Source of the DNA: Pelagicoccus mobilis
Lineage (GTDB): Bacteria > Verrucomicrobiota > Verrucomicrobiia > Opitutales > Opitutaceae
Assembly (NCBI RefSeq): GCF_016595505.1
Contig: NZ_JAENIL010000044.1
Span: 1 to 64,000, forward strand
Direction: 5' to 3'
Length of the DNA stretch: 64,000 bases
In this document: piece by piece, positions 9,528 through 18,807 of the stretch
How positions within the stretch are numbered: the first letter of the stretch is position 1
Layout of the letters: every line of letters begins with the position of its first letter
The notes under the pieces: model-generated
What the model saw: only the letters and a program-made list of their open reading frames with translations
Told to the model about the DNA's origin: nothing
The model's database searches: none
Translations under genes and position numbers: made by a program

Positions 9528-10697
9528 CTATTTTTGCAAGACTGCTTCGAGCTTCCGGATGTAGTCCCGGCGAGCTAAATCGCTTTTTTCATAGATCTCG
9601 TAGAACTGGGCGATCGAGGGGGCCATTGATGCAGCTAGAGTGTGGCCCATTGGATTTCTTATGCGGAAGCGGCCGATGCTTTGCGTGAAGTTTTGTTCAA
9701 GTGTTGTAAGGTGTTCTATCCGCCCATCTCTTAGTGCTTGGAGGACATCTTGCCAATAGTCGTAAACGAGGTTCGCTGACGCTTTGGGAAGGAAAAGTGG
9801 GTACAGACTGTTGTGAAGATCTGCTTGTAGTAGGAATCCTTCGTAGAGGTAGACAATCTCTTGGTCGAAATTTCGTTCGAGAATCTCTATAGGGTATAGA
9901 GTCGGATGTATGTTTGCGGTTGTTGGCTGTATTAAGCGTTTGGATATATCGTAATTGTCTACGATGTAGTTTGCTGGTTCTAGGCAAATCGCTGTAACAG
10001 CCACAACCGTTAGGCACTCTATCAAGGTGCGGGAATCAGGGAGTGTTTTGTTGGCGATGGACATCATACGATGAAGCTCCAGAAGTGCTTGGTCGGGGTG
10101 CCCTTGAACTAATAGCAAGTAGGCTCGTTTAGAGAGCTCTTTTGCAATCGTCCGAGTGTATCCAGTAAACACGGTTGATGTGTCTAGCGAATACTCGGAA
10201 TTACCCCCGATCAGTTCGAAGTTATCTAGCTCTTTGAGTAGTTCGTCGAGTTCTGGTTGGGAACTCCATCTGGCTTCTACTTCAGCTCTGTGTGTGAGAA
10301 CATACTCGGACTTTTTCTCGCTTGTGAGCTTTTCATAGTAGGATTGGCTGAATCCCAAAGTGTGATCGGGATCCGTAGAATGCTCGCGACTTTCTGCAAT
10401 GATGTCGTGAACGGTAACTCCCTCTTTTAGGCGATAGATTCCTGAACCTTTGGTTTCTTCTTCGAGGAAATCTCTGAAGAAAGCGCTCGATTGAATCGGG
10501 TCTGGGGGAAGAATGAACTCTATGTTTGATAGCTCTTTAAGGAGCTTTTGACTTTCTTTAGCATCTTGGGGTGGCGGGTACTTTGCTTCGTATTCTAGCG
10601 GGAAATTAAGTTGCTCGTCATCAGTGGTCGACCAAAGCAATAGTACACTGACTATCCCCGCTAGTCCCATGGCTATCCCAACTAATTTTTTTCTCAT
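9528..10697 (-). CDS. Uncharacterised membrane-anchored protein
   Basis: I do not recognise this 389-residue protein. It starts with a short basic segment and one hydrophobic helix (residues 4-23) compatible with an uncleaved N-terminal anchor, leaving ~365 residues outside the cytoplasm. The rest is predicted helical, acidic and rich in Leu/Glu/Tyr, with a middle section (ELSKRAYLLLVQGHPDQALLELHRM) that reads like a TPR-type helical hairpin. It is transcribed towards the sulfatase (convergent, 63 bases apart). Its base composition is more A/T-rich than the flanking genes, which may mean later acquisition. No catalytic motif was seen. Confidence 0.75.
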   Translation of the reverse strand: MRKKLVGIAMGLAGIVSVLLLWSTTDDEQLNFPLEYEAKYPPPQDAKESQKLLKELSNIEFILPPDPIQSSAFFRDFLEEETKGSGIYRLKEGVTVHDIIAESREHSTDPDHTLGFSQSYYEKLTSEKKSEYVLTHRAEVEARWSSQPELDELLKELDNFELIGGNSEYSLDTSTVFTGYTRTIAKELSKRAYLLLVQGHPDQALLELHRMMSIANKTLPDSRTLIECLTVVAVTAICLEPANYIVDNYDISKRLIQPTTANIHPTLYPIEILERNFDQEIVYLYEGFLLQADLHNSLYPLFLPKASANLVYDYWQDVLQALRDGRIEHLTTLEQNFTQSIGRFRIRNPMGHTLAASMAPSIAQFYEIYEKSDLARRDYIRKLEAVLQK

Positions 10698-10821
10698 ACG
10701 GTTGCGGCTAGGTTGCGAGTATTGGTCAGAATCGGAAGACTAATTTTTCCAGACGAGGATTGCTTGGGGAGAGTTCGGATGGTGCTTGCTTTGAAGAAGG
10801 GGACGGGCAAGGAAGGTGGGG

Positions 10822-11826
10822 ATGGAAAGGGTGATCATCGACAGTGACTGGGGAGGGGACGTTTTGCAGTTGGCGAGCGTGCTTTTGTCGCGGCCGAGTG
10901 AATACGAGATTCTTGGAGCTACGGTTGTGTTCGGGAATGCGTCTCTTGAGCAGAATCTGGAGAATGCGGGGGCTATCCTGAAGTTTCTGGGAGTAGACGA
11001 TCGAGTAGCTCGCTTCCGAGGCGCTGCTGCTCCGAGTGGCTGCGAGGCACCGCCTGAGGGAGATGACGCGCATGGCCGGACTGGGCTTGGTGAGGTGGTG
11101 CTGCCACTTTCTGAAGCGTCGGTGGATTCTAGGGACGCAGTGGACTTTTTGATTGAGGCGATTGAGCGAGAGGCAGCCGGTTCGGTTTGCCTGATTGCTA
11201 CGGGCCCCCAGACGAACGTTGCTCAGGCGATTCGGCGAGCTCCTGAAGTCATGAAAAGGTTGAAGGAGATTCGCATTATGGGTGGCTGTGTTCGTCCGCT
11301 AGATGGATACCGGGTTAATGATGATCTGGAGAGGACGAGTCAGGAATCCATCCTACGGCGAGGGAATATCACGGAGTGGGCCGAGTTTAACTTTCAGCAG
11401 GCGGCGGAGGATGCTGCGACTGTATTGGATTCAGGGATACCTGTTGTATTGTTTCCAATGGACTGCACCCATCAGCTGATGTTTACCCCAGCGAGAGAAG
11501 CAAAGATCTTGGAAAGACTGTGTGGCGTGAGGGAGAAGGCGATTCAGTTGATCGGTTTGCTTCGAGCTCCGGAAGCGATTGATCAAGCGAAGTTTGCTCT
11601 AAACTCTGTCATGCACGATGTGAACACGACGGTGTCCATGGTGAGGCCGGAGCTCTACGAAGGGATTCGAGGTACGGTGAGTGTAGGGACGGTTGGTAGA
11701 GCTATTGGCGAGTCACGGTTCGAAGAGGTGGACTCGGGCGCTCACTGGGTGGCGAAACGTATCCTCGATCCGGATGCGGTTTTTGAGGAGTTGCTGCGCT
11801 CTTTGCGAACCTTGCTGCTTCAATAG
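10822..11826 (+). CDS. Nucleoside hydrolase-like (IU-NH family) protein with an altered calcium motif
   Basis: Family members cleave the N-glycosidic bond of ribonucleosides. The 334-residue protein keeps the fold landmarks: N-terminal aspartate loop, GPQTNVAQAI (usual GPLTNxAxAL), EFNFQQAAEDAATVLDSG (usual EFN..DPEAA) and the late His-Asp pair in NSVMHDVN. In the N-terminal loop the canonical DxDPGxDD reads DSDWGGDV: the Asp equivalent to Asp15 of Crithidia IU-NH is Val14 and the Pro is Trp. Loss of that Ca2+ ligand may change or abolish nucleosidase activity, so the substrate is uncertain. The start is the ATG at 10822 with GGAAGG upstream; a GTG two codons earlier is possible. Its 3' end overlaps the convergent aldo/keto reductase by 7 bases. 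Confidence 0.83.
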   Translation: MERVIIDSDWGGDVLQLASVLLSRPSEYEILGATVVFGNASLEQNLENAGAILKFLGVDDRVARFRGAAAPSGCEAPPEGDDAHGRTGLGEVVLPLSEASVDSRDAVDFLIEAIEREAAGSVCLIATGPQTNVAQAIRRAPEVMKRLKEIRIMGGCVRPLDGYRVNDDLERTSQESILRRGNITEWAEFNFQQAAEDAATVLDSGIPVVLFPMDCTHQLMFTPAREAKILERLCGVREKAIQLIGLLRAPEAIDQAKFALNSVMHDVNTTVSMVRPELYEGIRGTVSVGTVGRAIGESRFEEVDSGAHWVAKRILDPDAVFEELLRSLRTLLLQ

Positions 11827-12833
11827 TGTTTGTAGTGCTCGAGAGAGCCAGTGGCTGCGTAGTCCGCTACGCGTTTGTGAATTGTCTGGCGTTCTCTTTC
11901 GGAGAGTTGGGCGTAGCTGCGTGCGTTTCTGACGTTTTCTCGTACGTGCTCCACGGTGTCGGTTCCGCTGGTGAGCGAGGCGACGGGCAAGGAGTAGACG
12001 TAGTGATGGGCTTCGCGGACGGAGATTTTCTGGGGTATGATCGGCTCTCGGTATTGCCCTTTGATGGGGCCCCAGGGGGCTTCGCCTCCGAAGAAGCTGC
12101 CGCCGGCCATGGTCTTCATGGCGATGACTCCGAGGTTTTTTTCGATGGCTTGGGGAAGGGCGTGGGTGATGAAGCTGTGGTAGGCTAGGTCGACGGCGTT
12201 GACTGGCATGAGGACAACTTCCATTTCAGGGAGGCCCCTTTCGATCAGGTGAATATTAGCTTCAGGAGTGGTGTGGCCGCTGAATCCGATGTGCTTGATT
12301 TTTCCGGCGGCTTTGGCTTCGAGCAGAGCGTCGTAGACGCCGTTGTTGATCCGGTTTTCCGCGTCCTCTTTGCTTTTGATCCAACGCATCAGGTAGATGT
12401 CGAGGTAGTCGGTTTTTAGGCGCTTGAGTGACTCGTCCAGATGGCGGCGTGTGGTCGCTCCATCGGTGCTGGTGGTTTTGGTCATCAGCGTGATGTGCTC
12501 TCGGTACTTGGGGGTGAGGTATTTGCCGAATCGTTCTTCGCTGCGGCCTTTCTGGTAGCCTTGGGCGCTTTCGAAGAAGCGGCATCCGCCTTCGATAGCT
12601 GCTTCGATTCGGGCTTGGGCTGACTCTTCGCTGCGACTGCCGATATGGGCTCCGCCAATACAGAATAGAGTGACGTCCAGTCCGGTTTTGCCGAGGCGGC
12701 GACGTGGGAGGACGTAGCCGAGAACGTCTGAGGTTTCGGCTTTGAGTGGAAGCTGTGAGCCGATCAGGCCAGCTGTGAGAGCGGTTGATGTTTTGAGAAA
12801 CTGTCTACGATTGAGCGGATTTTCTTGGGGCAT
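11820..12833 (-). CDS. Tat-exported aldo/keto reductase-family protein
   Basis: NAD(P)H-dependent oxidoreductase fold of 337 residues. The ATG at 12833 gives a twin-arginine signal (NRRQFLKTSTALTAGLIGS) at the very N-terminus; an upstream in-frame ATG adds 12 residues in front of it. The body shows the TIM-barrel AKR pattern: RRLGKTGLDVTLFCIGGAHIG, LKRLKTDYLDIYLMRW, KIKHIGFSGHT and a late SLPVASLTSGTDT segment. A Tat signal implies folding, perhaps with a bound cofactor, before export to the periplasm. This is common in Verrucomicrobiota and Planctomycetota AKR paralogues, where substrates are mostly unknown. It is convergent with, and overlaps, the nucleoside hydrolase-like gene. Confidence 0.9.
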   Translation of the reverse strand: MPQENPLNRRQFLKTSTALTAGLIGSQLPLKAETSDVLGYVLPRRRLGKTGLDVTLFCIGGAHIGSRSEESAQARIEAAIEGGCRFFESAQGYQKGRSEERFGKYLTPKYREHITLMTKTTSTDGATTRRHLDESLKRLKTDYLDIYLMRWIKSKEDAENRINNGVYDALLEAKAAGKIKHIGFSGHTTPEANIHLIERGLPEMEVVLMPVNAVDLAYHSFITHALPQAIEKNLGVIAMKTMAGGSFFGGEAPWGPIKGQYREPIIPQKISVREAHHYVYSLPVASLTSGTDTVEHVRENVRNARSYAQLSERERQTIHKRVADYAATGSLEHYKHY

Positions 12834-12977
12834 GTACGGAGAATGGGTGATGAAGAGGGGCGAGGACATGCGGTGGAGGCTGAACCGTTTAGCTTGTTGT
12901 ATCCAAGGTGTGGATCTTTGGAGAGCAGATACATCGGAAGCTTGCTAGCTTAGATGGGGAGGAGGTAGTTTGGAGTT

Positions 12978-14894
12978 GTGTCAGGATCAAACTACCAGGA
13001 AACGTTGGAGGCTGTGTTTGGCTTCGATTCCTTCCGTCCGGGGCAGGAGCGGATTATCAAGCAAGTCTTAGCCGGGAATTCGGCGTTGGCTGTGTTTCCG
13101 ACGGGGAGTGGAAAGAGCCTGTGCTATCAGTTGCCAGCTTTGATGCTCGATGGGCTGACGATCGTGATTTCCCCGTTGATCGCCCTGATGAAGGACCAGG
13201 TGGATTTTCTGTTGGGAAAAGGCGTGAAGGTGGCGCGTCTCGATTCGACGCTTTCAGCGGCGGAGGCGCGTCAGGTTTACAGCGATGTGAGGGCTGGAAG
13301 CCTGAAGCTTTTGTATGTGGCTCCGGAGCGGATTTCTAACGAGCGATTTTTCGCAGCGATCGAGGGGCATGTCATTTCGCTGATGGTGATCGACGAGGCC
13401 CACTGTATTTCAGAGTGGGGGCACAACTTTCGTCCGGAATACCTAAAGCTCGCCATCGCTGCCAGAGCTCTGAAGGTCGAGCGAGTGTTGGCGCTTACGG
13501 CGACGGCAACGCCAAGTGTGGTGGAGGATATCGTGCGTGAGTTTGAGATTCAGCGCGAAGCTTACGTGAACACTGGTTTTCATCGCCCCAATCTTCACCT
13601 GGAATTTTCTCCTACGCCGGAAGCGGAACGAATGGGAGCGTTGCAGGATCGCCTCAACGCGATTCCTGTGGGGCCGACGGTTGTTTACGTGACTTTGCAG
13701 AAGACGGCTGAAGAAGTGGCGGCTCAGCTTGTTGCGGACGGATTTTCGGCGAGAGCTTACCACGCGGGGATGAAGAGCGAGCAACGAGCCGAAATCCAGG
13801 ATTGGTTCATGGCTTCGACTGAAGGGATCGTGGTGGCGACGATCGCTTTTGGGATGGGTATTGATAAATCGGATATACGCCGGGTTTTTCATTTCAACCT
13901 TCCCAAAACCTTGGAGAACTATTCGCAGGAGATTGGACGAGCGGGGCGGGATGGGAAGCCGTCGCATTGCGAGGTTCTCGGTTCCGGAGAAGACTTGGTG
14001 GTGCTCGAGAATTTTATCTTCGGGGACACGCCAACGGAGGAGTCGATTCGTGTTTTCGCATCGTTCATGTTGGAGCAAGAAGATGAGTTCGACATCTCGC
14101 TCTACCAATTGTCTCAGCTCACTGACATACGGCCTTTGGTTTTGAGCACTTTGCTGACTTATCTGGAACTGGAGGGGGTGATCGAGTTCACTGCTCCGTT
14201 TTATAGCGAGTACAAGTTTAAGTATCTGGAGCCGAAGTCGGAAGTGCTTGCTGCTTTCAAGGGAGAACCCGGTGAGTTTTTGAAAAGACTGCTTGCTCAA
14301 GCGAATGAAAAGAAGACGTGGAGCTACTTGAATCTGGATACGGCCGCGAAAGCATTAGGAGCAGATCGAAACAGGATCGTGAAGGCCTTCAATCATCTCG
14401 AGGAAAAGGGGATGTTGGAGGTCGGGGTAACCGGTTTGAGGCAAGGGATGCGCATGCTTGATCGGCAGCCTGAAATCGAGGTCGTTCGGAATCTCGTGGA
14501 GAAGGTCGAGCGTAACGAGGCCGGTAATCTCGAGCGAACGCGAAACGTGGTTGAGTTGCTGAATGTCGAAGGATGCAAGACGCGTTTCTTGCTATCGTAC
14601 TTTGGGGAAGAGCTGAGCGAGGATTGCGGGCACTGTGGCTATTGCGAGACCGAGACAGTCGTTCCTGTTGGGCGAGCTGCTGCTTGTTTAAGCGATGAGG
14701 AGCGTGTTGTTGTCGAGCGATTCGAAGCCTCGAAGCCGGGCGGTGTTAGTACGGCACGCGAGGGAGCTCGTTTCTTGTGCGGTATTGCTTCGCCGAAGAC
14801 TAGCCGCTCCCGGGCGAATCGAAGCGAGTTCTTTGGCAGGCTCGAAAAGACCCCGTTCGAGGCGGTGTTGAACTCGTTGGCGGATACGGAGTGA
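12978..14894 (+). CDS. recQ: ATP-dependent DNA helicase RecQ
   Basis: 3'-5' superfamily 2 helicase acting in recombination and fork repair. The 638-residue protein has the RecQ order: motif 0 FRPGQERII, Walker A GSGKS (43-47), DEAH box at 139-142 within VIDEAHCISEWGHNFRPEY, helicase C domain with GIDKSDIRRVFHFNLP and QEIGRAGRDG, then the RQC region with four zinc-ligand cysteines C533, C550, C553, C556. A winged-helix part follows, but the last ~75 residues do not show a recognisable HRDC domain, so this is a short-tailed RecQ. It starts at GTG 12978 with GGAG/GGAGGAGG sequences just upstream. It stands alone, divergent from the aldo/keto reductase. Confidence 0.95.
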   Translation: MSGSNYQETLEAVFGFDSFRPGQERIIKQVLAGNSALAVFPTGSGKSLCYQLPALMLDGLTIVISPLIALMKDQVDFLLGKGVKVARLDSTLSAAEARQVYSDVRAGSLKLLYVAPERISNERFFAAIEGHVISLMVIDEAHCISEWGHNFRPEYLKLAIAARALKVERVLALTATATPSVVEDIVREFEIQREAYVNTGFHRPNLHLEFSPTPEAERMGALQDRLNAIPVGPTVVYVTLQKTAEEVAAQLVADGFSARAYHAGMKSEQRAEIQDWFMASTEGIVVATIAFGMGIDKSDIRRVFHFNLPKTLENYSQEIGRAGRDGKPSHCEVLGSGEDLVVLENFIFGDTPTEESIRVFASFMLEQEDEFDISLYQLSQLTDIRPLVLSTLLTYLELEGVIEFTAPFYSEYKFKYLEPKSEVLAAFKGEPGEFLKRLLAQANEKKTWSYLNLDTAAKALGADRNRIVKAFNHLEEKGMLEVGVTGLRQGMRMLDRQPEIEVVRNLVEKVERNEAGNLERTRNVVELLNVEGCKTRFLLSYFGEELSEDCGHCGYCETETVVPVGRAAACLSDEERVVVERFEASKPGGVSTAREGARFLCGIASPKTSRSRANRSEFFGRLEKTPFEAVLNSLADTE

Positions 14895-15030
14895 ATTTGT
14901 GGTGGCTGGGGCTGTTGGGCGAGTGCGAGTCGAGCTTGTATTGGCTTTTTAACTCCCAGAGACTTGTATCTCGGTAGATAGCGAACAGAGTGCTACAGGT
15001 TTTATGTTATCACCCGTTTATCATTCTGTG

Positions 15031-18000
15031 ATGAAACTTCTTTCCCTCGTGAGTCTTGCCTTTGTGTTGGCGGTTCACGTGTCGGCTCAGCCGCTGAAGG
15101 TTCACCATCTGGAGAGTGAGCAGGAGATGAGCGCGGTGAGAAGCCTGTGGCGGGATCACTTGGGGTACCTGTGGATAGGCAATCTTGGCTTGGGCTTGAT
15201 GCGTTACGATGGCACGGAGATTGTGCGCTATATTCATGAGGAAGGTGACGAGACCTCATTGAGTAGTGATTTTGTTACGCGGGTGTTCGAGGACTCACGA
15301 AATCGGCTTTGGGTGGCGACGCGCGATGGATTGTCTCGTTTCGATCGCCGAATGGATCGTTTCGTTCGCTACACGGTTGGGGAGAGCCCGTCGGTGGTGG
15401 ATGTTTACGAAGATGGGACGGGGCGGCTGTGGGCATTGTCGCCGGATAGTGTCGCGTGGTATGACGAAGCGTCGGATCGTTTTGAAAGCCGCAGGCTCAA
15501 TTTCGAGGGACGGGAAGAAAGCGGCTTCACGAGTATGGTGGAGGATTTGCGAGGGCGCCTCTGGATCGCTGGCTCGGGAGTCGTTATTTGGGAGCTTGAT
15601 GGCGAGACGCTGGCTGCGCAGCCGCATGAGCTTTTGCCGGGGGCCAATGGCTCGACCAAGAAGTTCTACCGTGATTTGTCGGGGCGACTTTGGTTGGCGG
15701 CGAGGGATGATGGATTGTTTGAGTTTCTTCCAGAGAGCCTGGAGGTGGAGCGCTACGGAATGGATTCGAGTGGGGCGGGGACGAGTGGCTCGAACGTGTC
15801 TGATGTGCTTGAATACCCGGAGGGGCGTTTGCTGATCGCTGTGGATCAAGGCGGGCTCAACTTCTTTGATAAGGCGAGCGGGCAGTTCACGTACCAGCGA
15901 GTGCAGGATGGGACTGGCTATGGTTTGAGTTCGGACGGATTGATCTCTTTTCACCAGGATAAGGAGGGGATCATTTGGATCGGTGCTTCTCGGACAGGGG
16001 TAGACTACTACAATCCGAAGATGGAACGTTTCTCTACGATCCGTAGCGGAGGCGGAGACAATGCCTTCACGTTGCGTGCTTCGGTGGTTGGCGGTGTATT
16101 CGAAGATGCTGACTCGCGAGTGTGGATAGGAACGGGTGGAGGTGGCTTGGGATGGCTGGATCCGGAGAGCGAGCGGATGACTTGGCTCCCGACGCTTGCC
16201 GAGCCTGGAGCGTTGCTGGGCTCGAACTTGATTCGGCAGATTGATCAGGGGAGCGATGGTCGCATTTGGGTCGGGACGTGGAATGGGGGCGTTGATGCCC
16301 TGGTCGAGGAGGACGGGCATTTTCGTGTGGACGAGCAGGTTTCGGAGAACCTAGCGGCGCTGGACCGGATTTCAGTTTGGGATATCGAGGTGGATCAGAA
16401 GGATCGCTTGTGGGTCGCTGCCGCGAAAGGCGGAGTCTTTTTGTACGATGACAAAGGCGTTTTGCTGAAGGAGTTTGATGAGGCCTTGCGAGAGGGGATC
16501 GTGTCGTATTCGCCGATCGTCAAAGAGCAGACGAATGGCGATATCATAATTACGACAGAGAGGGCTCTCTACCGCTTCGAGGAAGAGAGCCAGTCGCTGG
16601 AAGAGTTCATCCGGATGGATACGCCCACTGTGGTGGTTTGGGATGAAATCAAGGCGGTCTACTATGTGGGAACGGTAGAGCGCGGGGTGGTCGTTTTAGA
16701 TCGGGCGGGCGAAGAGCTTCGTCGGATCGGCCATGAGGAGGGCTTGTCTAGCTTGTTTATCCGTTCGTTGGAGACAGACCGAAACGGCGATTTGTGGATG
16801 GGGACGAACGATGGGCTTTTCCACTACGAAGTGTCATCTGAACGGATGGTCCGCTATGACGCGAACGAGGGGTTGCAGGGGAATTTGTACTTCACTAATT
16901 CGTCGTGCCGGACGCGAGATGGGCGACTGTATTTTGGAGGCACGAAGGGGGTGAGTTCTTTGCTGCCTATCGAAATTCAGGAAAACTCCTATTTGCCGCA
17001 TGTATCCATAGATCGAATCCAGCTTTTTGGTGAGGATTTGGTGTTTGGCGAGGACGACTCGCTGATTGAGTCGCACCCGAGCTCGTTGGATGAGCTGATT
17101 CTCGATTGGCGGCAGAATTTCCTGAAGTTCGAGTTTTCAGCCGTCAATATGACCTATGCGGGGAACAATGCGTTTGCCTATACGCTAGAGGGTTTCGACG
17201 TGGGGTGGACTTACGGTGACGCGGATTTGAGGTGGGCGAACTACACGAATGTGGACCCGGGGGAGTATGTGTTTCGGGTGAAGGCGTCGAACAACGATGG
17301 CTTGTGGAATGAGGAGGGCGCTAGTATTCGAATCGTTATTACGCCCCCGTTTTGGTTGAGGCCATGGTTTTACGCAGGTAGTCTGATTTTTCTCATATGG
17401 TTCACTTATCTCTTCATCGTTTTTCGGGAACGGCGATTGAAGCGTGAGAATGCTCGTTTGGAACAAGCGGTGGAGACACGCACGAAGGTGATTAATGAGC
17501 AGAAGGGCCGGTTGGCGGAGAAGACTGGTTTGCTAGAGAACCAGAAGGAGGAGCTAGAGGCTCAGAAGTCGGAGTTGGAGGCCCAGCAAAGCCAGTTGAT
17601 GCTTCATAAGAATCACCTGGAAGATATGATCAGCGATCGGACGAAAGAGCTGGTGCATGCTAAGGATGAGGCGGAGAGCGCGAATCGTTTGAAGTCCCAG
17701 TTTTTGGCGAATCTATCTCATGAGGTGAGAACGCCGCTTAACGCAATCACGGGTCTTGCTTCGTTCTTGGATGATGACTCTCTGGATACGGAATCGCGGC
17801 AGGAGTTTATTCAAATCATCGAAGAGAATTCTCAGTCGTTGCTAAAGCTGATCGAGGGGATCTTGGATTACTCTTTGCTGGCGGCGGGGGAGATGGAGCT
17901 CTTCTCTCGGCGTTTCGAGCTCAACCCGCTTCTCGATAAGCTATTTGCGAAGTATCGGGAATTATATGACGAAAAGGGACTGTCCTTGGTGGTCGATAAC

Positions 18001-18807
18001 ACCTTGGAGGATTTTGAGTTGTCATTTGACTATGACGGAGAGCGCTTGGAGCAGATTCTGGAGAACTTGTTGAGCAATGCTTTGAAGTTTACGGAGAAAG
18101 GAGGAGCTCGCTTGCTGGTTGGCCTAAAGGGAAATGAGTTCTTTCTGAGCGTTTCGGACTCTGGTCACGGGATTCGTGAGGATGAACTGGACACGGTATT
18201 CGAGCAGTTCGTGAAATTGGATGAGGACGACATCGCGGCACGACGTGGTTTGGGATTGGGCCTGGCTATCTCTAAGTCCCTCGCGGAGTTGATGGAGGGA
18301 AGGTTGTCGGTTGTTTCTGAATACGGTAACGGATCTATTTTCACTTTGACGCTTCCGTGTGGCGAAGGGGTCGCTCTCACCGGGGAGGGAGTCGCGATTC
18401 CTCAATCGAGCAAAAGAGGAGGGGCTGATGCGTTTGAACCTGCGAGGGTGTTGGTGGTTGAGGATGAAGACGCGAATTACAAGTACTTGGAAATGGCTTT
18501 GCAGGGATTCGCTTGTGAGGTGGTTTGGGCGAGTGACGGCATCCGTGCGGTAGAGATTTTGAAGAACGACGACGCGTTTGACCTGGTGCTTCTAGATATC
18601 CGGATGCCTGGCCTGGATGGCTACTCGGTGCTGGAGTGGATTCGGGAGCGACTGCCTCATTTAAAGGTCGTTGCCCAAACGGCGTTCGCGACCAAGAGCG
18701 ATGAATCTCGTATACATGCCGCCGGTTTCGACGGCTATTTGCCGAAGCCTATCGAGTTGGAGAAACTGCGGTGGTTGGTCGAAACCTTTTTGCGAAGTGA
18801 TTCTTAG
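15031..18807 (+). CDS. Hybrid two-component sensor kinase with periplasmic beta-propeller and receiver domain
   Basis: Membrane sensor of 1,258 residues. Order: signal peptide; about 14 two-component-propeller repeats (typified by LWRDHLGYLWIG and similar D..G.LW.G units) up to ~residue 670; a Y_Y_Y beta-sandwich (~690-770) with YTLEGFDVGW; one transmembrane helix (~778-800); a Gln/Glu-rich coiled coil (~805-875); a HisKA domain with His897 in LSHEVRTPLNAI; a HATPase domain (ENLLSNALKFTEKGG, then GLGLGLAISKS); and a receiver with phospho-acceptor Asp1189 in LLDIRMPGLDGY. The propeller/Y_Y_Y front resembles Bacteroides HTCS sensors of carbohydrate breakdown products, but no AraC DNA-binding domain follows, so a separate partner is needed. 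It overlaps the next, convergent gene by 4 bases. Confidence 0.93.
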   Translation: MKLLSLVSLAFVLAVHVSAQPLKVHHLESEQEMSAVRSLWRDHLGYLWIGNLGLGLMRYDGTEIVRYIHEEGDETSLSSDFVTRVFEDSRNRLWVATRDGLSRFDRRMDRFVRYTVGESPSVVDVYEDGTGRLWALSPDSVAWYDEASDRFESRRLNFEGREESGFTSMVEDLRGRLWIAGSGVVIWELDGETLAAQPHELLPGANGSTKKFYRDLSGRLWLAARDDGLFEFLPESLEVERYGMDSSGAGTSGSNVSDVLEYPEGRLLIAVDQGGLNFFDKASGQFTYQRVQDGTGYGLSSDGLISFHQDKEGIIWIGASRTGVDYYNPKMERFSTIRSGGGDNAFTLRASVVGGVFEDADSRVWIGTGGGGLGWLDPESERMTWLPTLAEPGALLGSNLIRQIDQGSDGRIWVGTWNGGVDALVEEDGHFRVDEQVSENLAALDRISVWDIEVDQKDRLWVAAAKGGVFLYDDKGVLLKEFDEALREGIVSYSPIVKEQTNGDIIITTERALYRFEEESQSLEEFIRMDTPTVVVWDEIKAVYYVGTVERGVVVLDRAGEELRRIGHEEGLSSLFIRSLETDRNGDLWMGTNDGLFHYEVSSERMVRYDANEGLQGNLYFTNSSCRTRDGRLYFGGTKGVSSLLPIEIQENSYLPHVSIDRIQLFGEDLVFGEDDSLIESHPSSLDELILDWRQNFLKFEFSAVNMTYAGNNAFAYTLEGFDVGWTYGDADLRWANYTNVDPGEYVFRVKASNNDGLWNEEGASIRIVITPPFWLRPWFYAGSLIFLIWFTYLFIVFRERRLKRENARLEQAVETRTKVINEQKGRLAEKTGLLENQKEELEAQKSELEAQQSQLMLHKNHLEDMISDRTKELVHAKDEAESANRLKSQFLANLSHEVRTPLNAITGLASFLDDDSLDTESRQEFIQIIEENSQSLLKLIEGILDYSLLAAGEMELFSRRFELNPLLDKLFAKYRELYDEKGLSLVVDNTLEDFELSFDYDGERLEQILENLLSNALKFTEKGGARLLVGLKGNEFFLSVSDSGHGIREDELDTVFEQFVKLDEDDIAARRGLGLGLAISKSLAELMEGRLSVVSEYGNGSIFTLTLPCGEGVALTGEGVAIPQSSKRGGADAFEPARVLVVEDEDANYKYLEMALQGFACEVVWASDGIRAVEILKNDDAFDLVLLDIRMPGLDGYSVLEWIRERLPHLKVVAQTAFATKSDESRIHAAGFDGYLPKPIELEKLRWLVETFLRSDS

